Assembly: GCA_030267565.1 (NCBI GenBank)
Contig: BRXU01000023.1
Location: forward strand, 1,959,001 to 2,023,000
Direction of reading: 5' to 3'
DNA length: 64,000 nt
Source of the DNA: Pleodorina starrii
Lineage: Eukaryota; Chlorophyta; Chlorophyceae; Chlamydomonadales; Volvocaceae
Below are positions 13,340-26,220 of this stretch, in pieces. The notes beneath the pieces were generated by a model. It ran no database searches, was not told where the DNA came from, and saw nothing but the letters and a program-made list of their open reading frames with translations. The position numbers and the translations under genes are program-made. The number at the start of each line of letters is the position of its first letter. Within the stretch, counting starts at the first letter, position 1.

Positions 13340-16198
13340 GAGGTGCTGCAGTCTCCGCCGACGGCCATCGCTGAAGCCGGCCCTTTCCGTTGAATAAAGC
13401 CAATAAGCTGAAGTAAAGTCTGGGGAGGGAAGGGGCCGGGGAGGGAAGGGGAGCGGAGGGGGAGGTCATGGCGCCCCTCTTCCAGGGTCGCGAGCTCTGT
13501 CGGATGTTAACGCATCGGAGAAATGCGTCATGCGTTATGCGACATCTTTTCATGTAGAGATTCCGTGATCACATAACCCGTACATATGTGCCGTACCGCA
13601 CGTGTGCTGTATCCTGCGGACGCAAGGGCTGCGAGAGGGTCGGCGGCGAGTTGAGATCCCGGAGGGCGGATGACTCCACGACATGGATCATTCCGCGACC
13701 CACGGGTGGGTCGGCCGGGGCTTGGAAGGAATCGCCTTCCCCTTTTGTCTCCATGCCAACTGCTGGGGACAATTGGCTCGGCAGATGGGTATTATTTTGC
13801 TGCCGTTAAGTGACACTGCTGTGTGCGTGCATGTGCAATTGTGCATGGGCAATTGTGCAACAGTGCATGGGTCACGTGCACTCATGCGCATCATATGGCG
13901 GCGCACCCGAGGGAGGGGAGAGGAGGGGGGGTGACATTCTGGGGGGTGACTTGACGCGAGGTGTGTGGGGGCGGGCACGCAGCCGTGCCGGCCGCCGGGT
14001 GGGTATGTTGATGTTGTTGTTGTGAAGTGGTCTCCAGACCCTCGTTCGTTCGTTCGTTTGAGGGGGAGAGCCAGCGGCCGAGTCGTGGGCTTCGAAAGCG
14101 CCGCCCCGGAGGTCAGCACACTACTTGAGGAGCAGCGGCAGCCGGCCCGGAATCGGTGGTGGGGCGCATCAACTTCATCACATAAGCTTGCCGCTGGGGG
14201 CGAGCTTTCCTCCAGTACGACGCCCTCTACGACGCCCTCTTCTCGCCGTTACAGCCACCGCCGACAGTCCTTGTGTTGTCGGCGGAGTGGCGTGTGGCGC
14301 AGTGGGCGACCTGCGGCTCTGGTGGGACGTGCTGCGTTCGGACTCGTCAGTCTGCTTGCTTGCTTAGCTAATGCGTGTGTGCGCCCCCGGCTGGAGGTTG
14401 GAGACATGGACGGCTGGAGGTTGGACGCGATGCCCCCCCAAAAAACGCCGGTGCACGTGCAGCTGCTCGCCGTGTTGTCGCACTACCGCTGCAATTCAGA
14501 CGTAAAGAAAGTGGGGGCCGGTTTGCCCCGGGACGGCAGCAAAGCGATGGGCGACAAAGTTGCCATCTGCCACTCTCCTCCTTACACTCACATCCAGATT
14601 CGTTGCGCCACACAAAGCGTATAATCACAACCCCTTCACAAACCCGCACATATCCGTGCACGGGTCGGCGTCGCCTGCAGCACGGTTCCGCAGAAAAGCG
14701 CTTCTGTACGGCCACATGCCGTACTTATCACCATAATGGCACGAATGACTTTGAACGACCAACTAGTCGTTCGACCTCGCTCGAACGCTGGACTTTATTG
14801 AGAATCAAAACCAGAAGTCGAAGCTGCAAGCAACCATAAGACGTGCGTCTCGTCGTACAATTGTACGACACCGAGATGCTCTCCTACATCACGCACAAGT
14901 TATCGAGTGACTGCGATCGCAACACCAAAGCAAAAAAAGGAAAGGATCCACCAGGGATGTACGACGGCTCAAGCCACTTTTGCCCGTGCAGCGAATCACG
15001 TTTTGCCCCCCCCCAGGGCCCCCAAAGCACGCTTCACATCAATCCACACGTGCCACACAGCTGCTAAGAAGACAAAAAATCCGGTTGGTCGACCAAAGCT
15101 AACGATTACACACAAGCAGATACAGGCAATGAGCCAGTCAATCCACGCAGACAGACACCAAACAAAACGCACCGTTGCGCTCCCTCCCTCAAAACGCTAG
15201 GTCAAGACCAAACACATGTGTGCCGGTGTATCGTACAACACGGCGGCCAAACACATCACGAAGGCGGACTTCGTCACCCCTCATTCGTCGACCTACTCAA
15301 GTGACGTCCCCCATCCACCCTCCCACCCACCCGGGGCATAATCTGCGAAATCCCACAACAACACGTTGGCTGCAGCCTGCAGCCGAGGAAACCAAACGCG
15401 GCCCAGCAAAAGCTGCCAAAGGAAATCATATGGTGGTGCTTGCTGCCCCTTTGCGCGCTTCGTGTGCAAGTCATTTCGGGCGCTGTGTGAAGACGGAATG
15501 AATGGACAAAGAGACGATGAGAGCTCGCGTGCGCGCCGTTGCGCGTTGTGCGCAACAAACCCCTTCAGGCACTACATAAAAGGAGGAGCCGTTGCCGCCC
15601 CCCGCCACACATACCCACCCACATACACACACGTTCAGACTTCTGAAACCTTCAAACCCTAGAGCGTGAGAATCCCGAGATCGAGGAAGAGAGGGAATCA
15701 AGGAGGCTTTACCTGGACCCACCAACTCGCTACGTCATATCCTGCAGTGTACGTCAACAGTGCACACGACTACTTCATCTCCCCGCTCCACTGCCAGCAA
15801 AGCCACCCACCCGGTGAGCACTGAACAATGCAAACGAATATCCCACCCCACCGCGCCCCACCCCACCGCAATCCCACCCATCCCGTCTCGACTGACCTCA
15901 CACCCGCGCCTTCGCACCTCCCCTCTAGGCACCACCATCCCCACCACCATTGCACACCGCCACCCCCACCGTACGGGGCTCCATCACCGTAGAGGCAGAG
16001 CGGGATGGGGGGGCAGTCGCCTGAGGCATCAGGTGCCACCCGCCTCGAGCGCACTTGTGCGCTACCACCAGCCACCCACCCATTCACGCCGCGGTGCAGA
16101 TCACGGGCGGTGCAGTGCAGTGCACCATTAGGGCAGGCAGGGGCTCCATGGCTGATGACCGACGAGCGCTGTTGGTGACCGACCGACCGACCGACCCT
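13340..16198. other. Convergent intergenic interval, no gene recognised
   Basis: This 2.9-kb interval separates the 3' ends of two convergent genes. No exon with consistent codon character or domain was found. Candidate minus-strand TGTAA polyadenylation motifs for the acyl-CoA oxidase gene occur at 15106-15110 and near 14583. No TGTAA was seen close downstream of the M11-like gene. The rest is moderately GC-rich unique sequence with short simple repeats, such as four GTTC units near 14043. Confidence 0.5.
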
Positions 16199-19100
16199 TC
16201 ACTCAATCTCGAACCCGGCGGCCGCCAGGTACTCGCGGTAGGCGTCCGGCTGCGGTCCGCCCGCTCCGCCATTGCCCCCCAGACCGATGGGGGCGCGCAG
16301 AATGTGGTCCGGAATGGCGAATGCGTCCACCTTTGGGGAGGGGGAGGGGGGGCAGACGTGAGGGGGACGGGGGAGAGACGTGAGGGAGGGTTGGGTGGGT
16401 ATGTGCGAGTTGTGAATTGGGTGGGACAGACTAACGAGGCGACGGTGGGGCAGGATGGAGGCAGAACAAAGACGGCAACGGTACATACCGGTAATGGAGA
16501 GGTGGCAGATTGGGGGCAAAATCTCCTTTTGGGGAACCCGACCGCGAGTGCGCAGGCAAGCGCGCACTCGTCCCACCTCGGCCCACGGCAGCACCGCCCT
16601 CCATCCCATACCCCTCAACTCCCCCCCTTCCCCCTCCCACCCTCGCTCCCCCTCCCCCCTTCCCACCCCCCTACCAGGTTGAGCGCCACCCCCCGGAGCT
16701 CGCTGCACAGGGACACCACCAGGCGGCTGATGGCCTTGGCCTTCGAGGGGGCGATGTACTCGTCGTTCCTGAAAGAGGGGGAGGGACGGGTTGGGGGGGA
16801 GGAAGGAAGGAGGGAGAAGGGGAAAGGGGTGGGCAAGAGGCTTGTTGTGAGGTGGCGTGGCAGCGTCAAGAGTTTTGAGGCGAGGCTTGTGATCTCGCAA
16901 TGCAATTATATAGCGTGTGCCGTGCCATACACCAAGCAACAAAGGAATGTGGTACCACATCACCTCTTACTTATGCCACCACCAGGGGGGTTGCAGCGCA
17001 GCTCAACACATCACATCACCACACTAGACAACAAACAAACAAACGAGTGCCAGGAGGGAGTGGCACCCAAACGCCAAACCTCCTCCCCAGACCCCTCCCG
17101 CTCTCCCCCCCACCTGAACATCATGTCCCCCTCGATGAGCCGCAGCGCGAACAGGTCGCTCATCGCCTTGAGGGAGCGGCGGCACTCGGGGTCCACGCAG
17201 CCGGCCACCGCGCGCAGGAAGGTCCTGGAGTGGGGTTCGAGGAAGGGGGGGAGGGGGGGCGCAACGGAGGGCAGCAGCAGAGCAGAGCGAAGCGGGGCCG
17301 ACCGAACTTTGGAAAGCTGAAGGGGTTTTAAGGGGAGAGAGGACAAGCCAGCTCATGATGAGTGGCCGCATATGAATGTCTGTAAGGGCGAATGGCCGAG
17401 AAGCGGAATGAGTGCTTGCTCGCCCCTCCCTCTCCATCCGCCAATGCCGCAAAACCACCACCACCACCACCACCCCGCAGGGAGCCCTCCCCGCCCCCAG
17501 TAGCCCCCCGCTGCCGCCTGCCTGCCTGCCTCTGCTGCTGCTGCCCTCTCTCTCCCTCCCCCTCTCCCTCCCCCTCCCTGTCCCTCCCTGTCCCTCCCTC
17601 ACTTGTAGATGACGCTCTCCACGTAGGCGTTGGCCAGGTCCAGCACGTGGTTGAGGCACTTGTTCCAGGCGTGGAAGGCGCCCAGACGGGGGCCGTGCTT
17701 ACGCAGCCGCAGACTCAGAGTGAACAGCATGCGGGCGGTCCTGAGGGACCACACGGGACGGGACGAGCGGGGACGAGCAGGGGTGGAGGGGTCGGGGGTC
17801 GGGGGGCCGCCGACAGCGGTGAGGGGATTCGTGTCGATGAGGGCAGGAGAGCGTTTCGTTGTTCCCCACACACACCGTTAGTGCCCTAAATCCCCCTGCT
17901 CCCCCCCACACACACACGCACCTGTACTCCAGGGCCTTGGCCAGGAAGGCCGGGTCCCTCAGGTGGCGCGGCTCCGTGTCGTGGGTCACCAGCGGGTTGT
18001 TGGGCAGTGCCCCCAGCAGCGAGGCCCGCAGGTAGTGGTAGGTGGCGGTCAGGGGCGCACCGGAAAACTGCTGCCGGTACTCCTTCAGCAACATGGCCGA
18101 CACCTGAGGGGCGGGGGAGGGGGCGAGTCGTGAAATCATGCTACAACCATCATCATGCGCCACTTCAACCAATCCCCCCAAGGAACAAACCGCTCCGACC
18201 CACCTGCTGCAGCAGCACGGTGTTGTCCCCCTCGAAGGTCTGAAAGATGTCGTGGTCGCTCCGCAGAGCCCCCAGCCGGTTGACCGCCGCGTAGCCGTGG
18301 CCGCCACACACCTCGCGGCAGGTCGACAGGGCGGCCTGAGTGTACGACGTCGTGTAGGCCTTGAGCCCGGCAGACAGCGCGTGCACCTGATGAGGAAACC
18401 CGCCATCATGAGGATGATGAGGGAGGGAGAGGGGGGGAAGAGGGGGAGAGAGAGTTGGGAGGGGTGGGGTGGAGGCGCGGGCGAGCGACGCAATGGATGA
18501 GGGCCGCCAATACAGAGGGTCCAGGGTCTCTCCCTCTCTCCAGTGGTGGTGGGAGCGGAAAGAGGGGATCAAACGAGTGCATGTGCCGCACCGCCTGGCT
18601 CGCCTGCGAACCACGGGACCGGCTGACCGGACCGGAGAGGGCGTGCGCGCGCGCGTGTGTGTGTAGGAGGAGGTGACACGGTAGCGACGAACGAAACAAA
18701 GGGATTGCAAGCCCCTCCGGCCGTCCGTCCGTCCCTCCGTCCGTGGTGGCAAAGATGGAGCCGTGCGGTATTGGGTCTCGAGTCCACCCCTCCCTCCCTC
18801 CCTTCACTCCTGCGGTGCCGATATCATCTTTATCACCCTCCCCCTCCCCTCCCCTCCCCTCCCCCTCCCCTCCCCCTCCCCTCCCCCTCCCCTCCCCCTC
18901 CCCCCCATTTCTGCCCCCCACCTCCTCCACCAGCTTGGGCTCCCGCGTCCTCTTCATGTCCACGTACTTGTCCACCAGCAGCCCGCGGGCAAAGTGCAGT
19001 CCGTAGACGGTCGCCACCAGCGGCAGCAGTCGCAGCTGAGTGCTCTGGTAGTCCAGCACAGCCACCTCGGGAGAGTCGGGCGGACCGAACTGCTGACGAA

Positions 19101-22100
19101 GGGCGGCGTAGCGCACCGCAATGGTCACCGCGCCCTGGGTGTGTTGGGGGTGGGGGGAGTTGGGGGCGGGGGAAGAAACGAGGGAGGAAAACAGATGAGC
19201 CGGCAAAAAGATGAGCCCGGAGGGAACCCAAGGGGAGGGAAGGGAGCAGTGCAGAGAATCGGAAGGGAGGCCAGGGGTTTGGTTGAGGAGTGTCTTTGGG
19301 GTTGGGGTAGGGGGCCGGACGAGGGTTTGGTTGATTGATATGCGGATGCGGATGTACAGTAGAGGGGGAGGGGTTGTTAGGGAGATCGAGAGAGCAGGCT
19401 GCATGCTGCAACACACTGGGGTCGCGTCGTTGTGGGCGGGTGCTGGTGGAGTCGTGGGAGTCGAGACAAACCCGCCAAGTCCGTCTCCCTACATCCGCCG
19501 CCACCTCACTGCCCTTCCCCCCTGCCAAGTCCCGACCTGTCCCATGCTCCCGCCCTCACCCTCACGTCCACTCCCCCCCGAGGGCGAGGATGACGGGTCC
19601 CATTCTCACCTTGAGCACCCCCACACTGCCCGCCGTCAGACCCACTCGGCCGCCAGTCAGCTCACCCAGCGTTGCAGCGAACCTGAAATGACACAAGTGG
19701 GCCGGCGTAGGGCGGGTCACGACGACATTGGGGCGTTGTCGCCAATCAACCCACCCACCCACCAACCAGCCAACAAGAGATACCGATACCTACAATGACG
19801 ACGACGCACATCAACGGAACTGCGCAACCTTAAACGCCAACCCTGCTCCGTTGTATTGGCCCCCCCCCCACACACTCACACCACCCACCTCCTGGCCTGA
19901 CTGGTGAGTGGGCTGCTGTACCTCCCGCTCTTGTCCACCGAGGCGAACCGGTCCAGCAGATTGCCCCGGGGCACCCGCACGTGAGTGAAGCGGATGGCGC
20001 CATTGTCGATACCGTTCAGACCCACCTGGTGGAGGAGGGACAAGAGGGAGGGGAAAAGAGGGAGGGAGAGAGTATGGCGGCCCAAAGAGGTCAGATGATA
20101 AGAGCCGGGGAGGGCCAGGTCGAGAAGGAGGGGCGGGATGGCAGGATGGCGGGTTAAGTAAGAACAGGAGCGAGAGGGAGGGGGATGGAGTGGCGGGGGT
20201 GGGTGGGTGTTGGGCGGGGGTGGGTGGGTGTTGGGCTCGTGCCCAGACCCCTCGCCCAGCCCCACCAACACCCCCGAAACCTCATGTCAACCCCCCCACG
20301 GACACACAGACACACTCAGCCCCACCCACCCACCTTGTATCCGCAGTCCCGGATCTCCACCCCCGGCAGCAAGTTGCCGCTCTCATCGCGGAGAGGCACC
20401 ACAAAGGCGTGGACGCCTGCGCACCCACGAGCACCGAGAGGGACAGAGGTGGGCAGTGGGGGCGGTCAGAGGAGGGGCCTTGTACGCCCTGTGCCTAGAG
20501 GGGGAGTTCTCTGGTTCGGTCTGGAAAAAAACCAGTTATTTCGAACAGTTCTAGCACATTAGTCCAAAAGAAAGCAAGGAAGCAAAAGATGCTGGGCGAC
20601 AATAAGTTTAGGGACAACAATACGGTACCCCAGAACTGGTTCGTTGTACTGCACGGTATTGCAGGTGTACGGAAACGGCATACCGTGGTCCACCAGCTTG
20701 GGCCCTCCGTTGGGGTCGGGCACCTTGAGCCTGAGGGCCGCGAGTAGAGGGGGGTGGAGTGGGGGGGGCTGGGGGGTCGGTGGTAGACGAGAGGAGAGGA
20801 CACACCAGACTGAGGTTACATGGTTACCGTACATGGGGGACGTCGGGGGGAATGAACGCCCCTTCCCCCCCTTCTGCGCCATCCTCATCCTCATCATCGC
20901 CCTAACCCTCACCCTACCCTACCTGGCGAAGACGGTGGCCGCCCGGCCGTCCTCCGCCGCATTTCCGATCCACCACTTGATGGCGCCCTCCTCCGGCGTG
21001 TGCACCACCCACTCGTCAGTCAACACATCCAGCACCGCCTCAGTCTGGAGGGCCGCCACGTTGCTGCCTGGGGGGAGAGACGAGGCGGGGTGAGGGGAGG
21101 CGGGATGAGACGACACGAGACGAGGCCAAGTGAGGCGCGGTGCGGTTCCGGGGGGTCAGGGAGTGATATGCTCCATTATATAACATGAGACACTGCGGAC
21201 GTTGTTAACCAAGCTGCTGCGGACGATTTGGTTCCGGGGGGGGAGAGGGTTGAGGGTGCGATGCGTCACTCGCACTCTCATGGTTGCAGCCACCAGAGCC
21301 CAGAGCCCTCTGGACGGATGGCCATGGCTTTGAGACAACTGTGAGACAACTTGTACAGCTAGGGGCCAGGGGGAGGTGGGAGGTGGTGTCTCTACCCACA
21401 CGCAATCGCAGCAAAACCCACATCCCAAAATAATCCGCCACCCGCCCACCCAGCCAGCCAACGTCGTCGTCGCCTCCATTCCTCCGCTGCTGTCCATTTC
21501 GTTTACCCACCCACTCATCACCCGCCCAACCAACGAGTATCTCCTTTGTTACCACCCGCCCGCCCACGAGCCCCCCTCCCCTCACCGTGTTTGAGCTCCG
21601 TCATGGCAAAGCAGCCGGGCAGCCGAAACTGCGCAATGTCGTCAAAGTACTTCCGGCGGTGCGCCTCACTGCCCAGATTGAGCACGGAGCCGCCCCACAG
21701 ACTGTACTGCACACCGCTCTTGACCTGCACACATGCACCAATGCACATGCACACACCAGTCAACCAGTCGGTCAGTCAGTCAGCAGGTACGTAGGAATGC
21801 AGGCACACGCCATGCAAGCGGGAGGGGGGAATTAGGTAATGTGGGGGGTGTGGATCGGCCGCCGGCGATGATGACGGCGACTTGCGGCGGCGGTTCAGTA
21901 ATTTCACCAGTGTGCGTACATGGCGTGCACGTGTACTACTATAGGCTGCTGCGAAAACACTCGCGAACAGAAAAGTCGACTTCCTCTTTCAGCCCCCTTC
22001 CTTTGTTAAAGGTACGACGACGACAGCCCCCTTCCTAAGCCGCCGCTCCACCACCACCCCCACTCCAAGTCGCCTACATGCTACATCCCCCCCAGGCCCC

Positions 22101-23492
22101 CAACCCCCCCCCCACACACACCCACCATGAGTGAGAGGTCCACCATTGAGAGGCACTCCCCCAGATAAAAGTACTTGCGGGGGTCGCGAGCCAACAGGTC
22201 CAGAGGGCTGTAGCCGGCCTGGAGACATGAGGGAGGGGGCGGAAAGAGGGGAGGTGCGAGGTGGAGGGGAGGCAGGCGGGCGCAATGGTGGGGGTGATGC
22301 AATATGACGTTACGTTGGAGGCGGCGGCGGGATGTGGTGCGGGCGGGGATTGGGGGATCGGAGATTGGGGAGCAGGTACGCGACCTGAGCCACATTCTGA
22401 TGGGTACAGAAATGGAGGGAAGAGGTGTTGGTCTCTTTATTGAACCCCGCCCCCAAAAATGCTGCTACCGATAGCGTGGCCATTGATGCAGCCTTGCCCA
22501 GCAAAGCTCCGTTGATCACCGCTGGATGAAGTTGTCAGATCCTATTGTGGTTCTGGACAGTGCGCGGCGGTGATCGTAGCCGCATCCTCCAGCGTCCAGG
22601 ACCATCAGCCGACCATCTCCACATCCCGCTGCAGCTTCCAGGACTCCTGCCGGGGTAAAAAATGATACCGCAGCGGAGACGGAGACGGCCGGGGCCCCTC
22701 GTCCTGCCGGGGCCCCTCGTCTCCCCCAACCTCCCAACCAGCCTCCCGCCATCCCTCCTGGACCCAGCGGCCCACCTGCAAGAGGACCTTGAGCGAGCGA
22801 CGCACCAACGACCGGTGCTCCTCTGCATTGGATAGAGGGGTACGGAGAACGTACGGCAAGGTGTGAGCTAGAGGAGAGATCAGCAGAGCGGCGGGACCAC
22901 AAAACACCGTTTGGACGCATAGAGGGGCATGATAGCGAGGCCATCTGGCAAATGATAAGGTTGACGTAAGAAAAAAGACACTGGTGCAAGGAGCCTAAGA
23001 ACGAATCCTTTTGCCGGAAAGGCCCAGAACAGGTTAACAGCTACGCGATGTAGGAGAGTCCTTGAGAAACGGCAACTGCTGCGGCCAGGTATCTAGAGAG
23101 CAAGATAGGACATAGGAGTTACTGTGGATCGCCGACCGTTTTCCGGTGTGCTGACGTGGACTGCCAGAAACCAACACCGACAGACGCCGCAGTTGGTTGC
23201 GCGACTACTTCTGCTGACCGATTAAGCGCCAAACCTCACCTTTAGACAGGCCTTCTTCAACGCTGGGAAGCAGGTCCGGGTGCTGACGGAAGACCTCGTG
23301 CACACGGGCCTTCATTTCGCGCATGTCGTCGAGGTACGTCTCCATAACTCCAGGGTCAAAGCGAGGCAGCATCTTTGCGGCAGATCGAGGTCGGGCTTGG
23401 GCCGTTGCAGCGCACGGGGCCAGCGTCAGCTGCTGCGACTCCGGGCCAACGCTACGCCATTGCTGCGCCACGGCCTCTGAAGCGGCCGCCAT
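16199..23492 (-). CDS. ACX: Acyl-CoA oxidase (17 exons)
   Basis: Exons, given 5' to 3' on the minus strand: 23492-23240, 22822-22776, 22646-22614, 22218-22126, 21724-21586, 21067-20923, 20730-20684, 20416-20334, 20025-19889, 19682-19610, 19134-18922, 18386-18204, 18103-17922, 17740-17603, 17224-17114, 16768-16675, 16330-16199. They total 2,103 nt (700 aa), with phase kept throughout. The enzyme oxidises acyl-CoA to trans-2-enoyl-CoA using FAD and passes electrons to O2, making H2O2, in peroxisomal beta-oxidation. Family marks are: [11 protein letters not shown] (residues 181-191), a flavin/substrate segment found in acyl-CoA oxidases and dehydrogenases; [10 protein letters not shown] (444-453); [18 protein letters not shown], where Glu473 of FEGDNTV matches the catalytic base; and a C-terminal oxidase domain. 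Length fits plant and algal ACX. The C-terminus is FEIE, so there is no PTS1 tripeptide, and I see no clear PTS2 nonapeptide near the N-terminus. The 33-nt third exon, with a GTCGGC donor, is the weakest junction. Confidence 0.93.
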
Positions 23493-25892
23493 ACCACCGC
23501 CGCGAGCACAAATTTGCACCAGAACCAAGATTAAACTGAGTCGGATGTGTCAGGTCGTGGCGACCGTGACGATAAGGGAATTTTCAAAGAACTTAACCAC
23601 GGATGATATCTATGGATGTCAGCGGTGGGCGAATTCGACAATAAGACAGTCGAAAGTATATCCTTTGAACAACTAAGACTGATGTGGCACACGAAGCTAG
23701 AAGGAATGCCGTGGTACCGGAAGGTCACAACTGTCCTGCGATGCTGACTGGACTTAACCGCCCGAATCCCGTCTGCACTTGCGTGACACGTTCGTATGCA
23801 GTTACTTTTCCCGTTTCATTGTTAAGACCATCCTTTTCTTCGCGTGTTAATCGGTTGCCATTATCCGTCGCCAGTAATATAGCCGAGTTGCTTCAGCAAG
23901 TTGGCGCGAAAGGACACTGAAGCCGCCACCGCACGCGGCTTTGCAGCATAGGCTGTAGGTGTTATTTCCAGTCCTGTTACATGGCATGACCGGGCGCCAA
24001 CCTCAAACAAAGGACAAGGAACTTCGCGACGTTGTCCAGCTGTCCGCGAAACCCGCTGAATTGTGCGCAAATCAACGATGTGCACTTTCAAGTATGCTGG
24101 CCTATGGGACGCAAAATTGGCACCACGCCATGTCCTTGTCCGGCTGTTAAAAGGCGTCAGGGTGTCCGCCCCGAAGCGCGTCAACGCAGCGCAACCCACA
24201 ACACACAACGCCAGCTCCACATCGCAAACTAACGGCGCTACGCCCATTAACGTGTTAGGCGTAACATTGCTTCGCAAGTTCGCTTTCCGCACTGGCTGGT
24301 TTCAGGTACTGCCGTGCCGTTGGCGGTTGACTGCGCTTTTTCGTTGAATGGTTAGTGGTATCGGAATAGGGAGCTGAGCTCACTGAGCTCCAAGTTTAGA
24401 TCCGAAGCGTAGAGTCATCTGGCCTATCTGGCTGCAGCGGATACGGACAGGGCAAAAGAAACACCAAACCTGGCCATGCAACACGATTAATTTTTTGACA
24501 GCAGCCGATAATGGGAAATCTCGAACCGCAGAGCCCCACTCCGCAGCCACCAGCGGGCGCCATGACCTCCAAGCCTTGCCTGTGCCCGGCTTCCTTACCC
24601 ATCTCAACTGCCCACCATATTCGAAATTCAGTCCCCCTCAATCGCGGAGTGCTGCGGAGTGCGTCCGTACCTGCTTGTTCGGCAGGCGGCAAGCGGCACC
24701 AAGGGCTCGGTGGGACCCAACTGCCACTGCCACTGGGTGGGACCTAACAGCTGCCACCGCCGCCGCCATCCTTCTCCTGTCCCCGCAGTGATACCGCTCT
24801 CCAACTGGTCGGCCGTCGCTGGGTAACGTATGGGGGCAGGGAGCACCTCGCAAGCCCTGTAGTATAGTGTACCACCCGCCATGTCATATGCACCCACCTG
24901 CCCAACAAATGCTCGTCCAAGGACGCAAGGAGCCCTGTGCGGTACGAAAGCACGATGGAGAGAGTTGCCCCCAAGTTCAGGATCGAGTCTCAGGTCGCTT
25001 GGGCCCGCCTTCCTTCACGGTTAGGCCCGCCTTCGGCCGCAGGAGCTGTGTCAGTGCGGTATGCACTGGTAGGTGATCCTTCTGGGTGCAGCCACTGTCA
25101 TAAGATGCGGTTCCTTCATTCTGCGTTCCGCCTCTAAACGCGCAACACCTTCCACCCCATTGGACGTCTCGCTGCCCGATGCCGTGAAGGGCGGGATGGG
25201 GTGGGGTGGGGTGGGGGACCGCTGTTCCGTCAAGCGGCAGCTGGGGTGTTCGCGGGCGTTGTTGCTGGTGCACCATGATACCGCAATGCAGGAGTGGTAC
25301 CGGGCTCACAGCCAAAAACCCGGCTCCTCCGTCCCAACCTAACTGAGCGCAGCTACCCTAAGCTCCTCCGCTCCTGTTCGGTGAGGCCCGTGCGGTTTGG
25401 GCCCGCCAGTGACCCCTCGTCGCCGTAAAATGACGCAACCCAATTGTTGACTCCGATGCGACGGAGCGCAGCGATCGGAGCATCTAAGTCTGCTTCTGTG
25501 CGACTGTCGTACAACCCGTAAGCGAGTGGCGAGTGGCGAGTTTATTGCGCTTCCGCTCCTTCGTTACAGGCATTCTGTCTTTCACTCAGTAGAGCTTCAG
25601 CTTTCATAGCTGTTAATTCACCCTTTGGCGGAGCTCGTGGCAGCCTAATGCCGCGGCAGACTTCTGTTTCAGCGCTATCTCAACGAGGACAAGTATCGCT
25701 AGAAAACCAATCCGATCAAGATCGTAGAGAGGGAGACGAGCAACGCCCTTAAGCGCGCCGGCAGCCGCTCGGCCGGGGGCGCGGGCGGCAGCGCTGCGGG
25801 CGGCGACAGTGCGGGCGGCTCCCACGGTGGCACAGCCCGGAGCGGCGCAAGGCAGGACAAGAGGCGAGACGACGATTATAGACGCTGCACGC
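23493..25892. other. Intergenic interval with promoter of the acyl-CoA oxidase gene; no gene recognised
   Basis: The right part of the acyl-CoA oxidase gene's 5' region must lie here. No TATA-like or other motif could be assigned with confidence. Open stretches on the minus strand at 23861-24292 and 24628-24974 show no domain or splice pattern I can follow. The sequence is less GC-rich than the neighbouring gene up to about 24500. Confidence 0.45.
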
Positions 25893-26220
25893 GCGACGGG
25901 CCCCCCCAATGCCCCCCCAAGCCCCGCGAAGCCCCCCCAGGGGCCCCCCAAACCCCAAAACCCCCCGGTCCCCCCCTCCAAGCAAGTCCCCATGGCCCCC
26001 CGGGCCCCCCCCCAAGACCCCCCCCCGGGTCCCCCCAAGCGCCCCCCAAAGCCCCCTCGGGGGTCGGGGCCCCCCCAAGCCCCCTCGGGGCCCCCCCAAG
26101 CCCCCCCGGGGCCCCCCAAGCCCCCCCAGCCCCCCCGGGGCCCCCCCAAGCCCCGTCAGAGCCCCCCCTTGTCCCCCCATACCCCCCCGGGGCTCCCCCA
26201 AGCCCCCCTGGGGCCCCCCA
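25893..26220. repeat. C-rich degenerate repeat leading into the minisatellite
   Basis: The plus strand is built from variants of GCCCCCCCAAGCCCCC and GGGGCCCCCCAAG. It gives Pro-rich translations in two plus frames and Gly-rich ones on the minus strand, which is the mark of simple sequence rather than a coding region. It runs directly into the 21-bp array at about 26221. Confidence 0.8.

Noticed and set aside
13965..14624. 219-codon plus-strand ORF in the convergent intergenic region
   Set aside because: No domain, low-complexity and mixed codon character, no splice partners, and inside the probable 3' UTR interval.
23861..24292. 143-codon minus-strand ORF upstream of the acyl-CoA oxidase gene
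   Set aside because: No recognisable domain or start context; equally long frames occur on the other strand.
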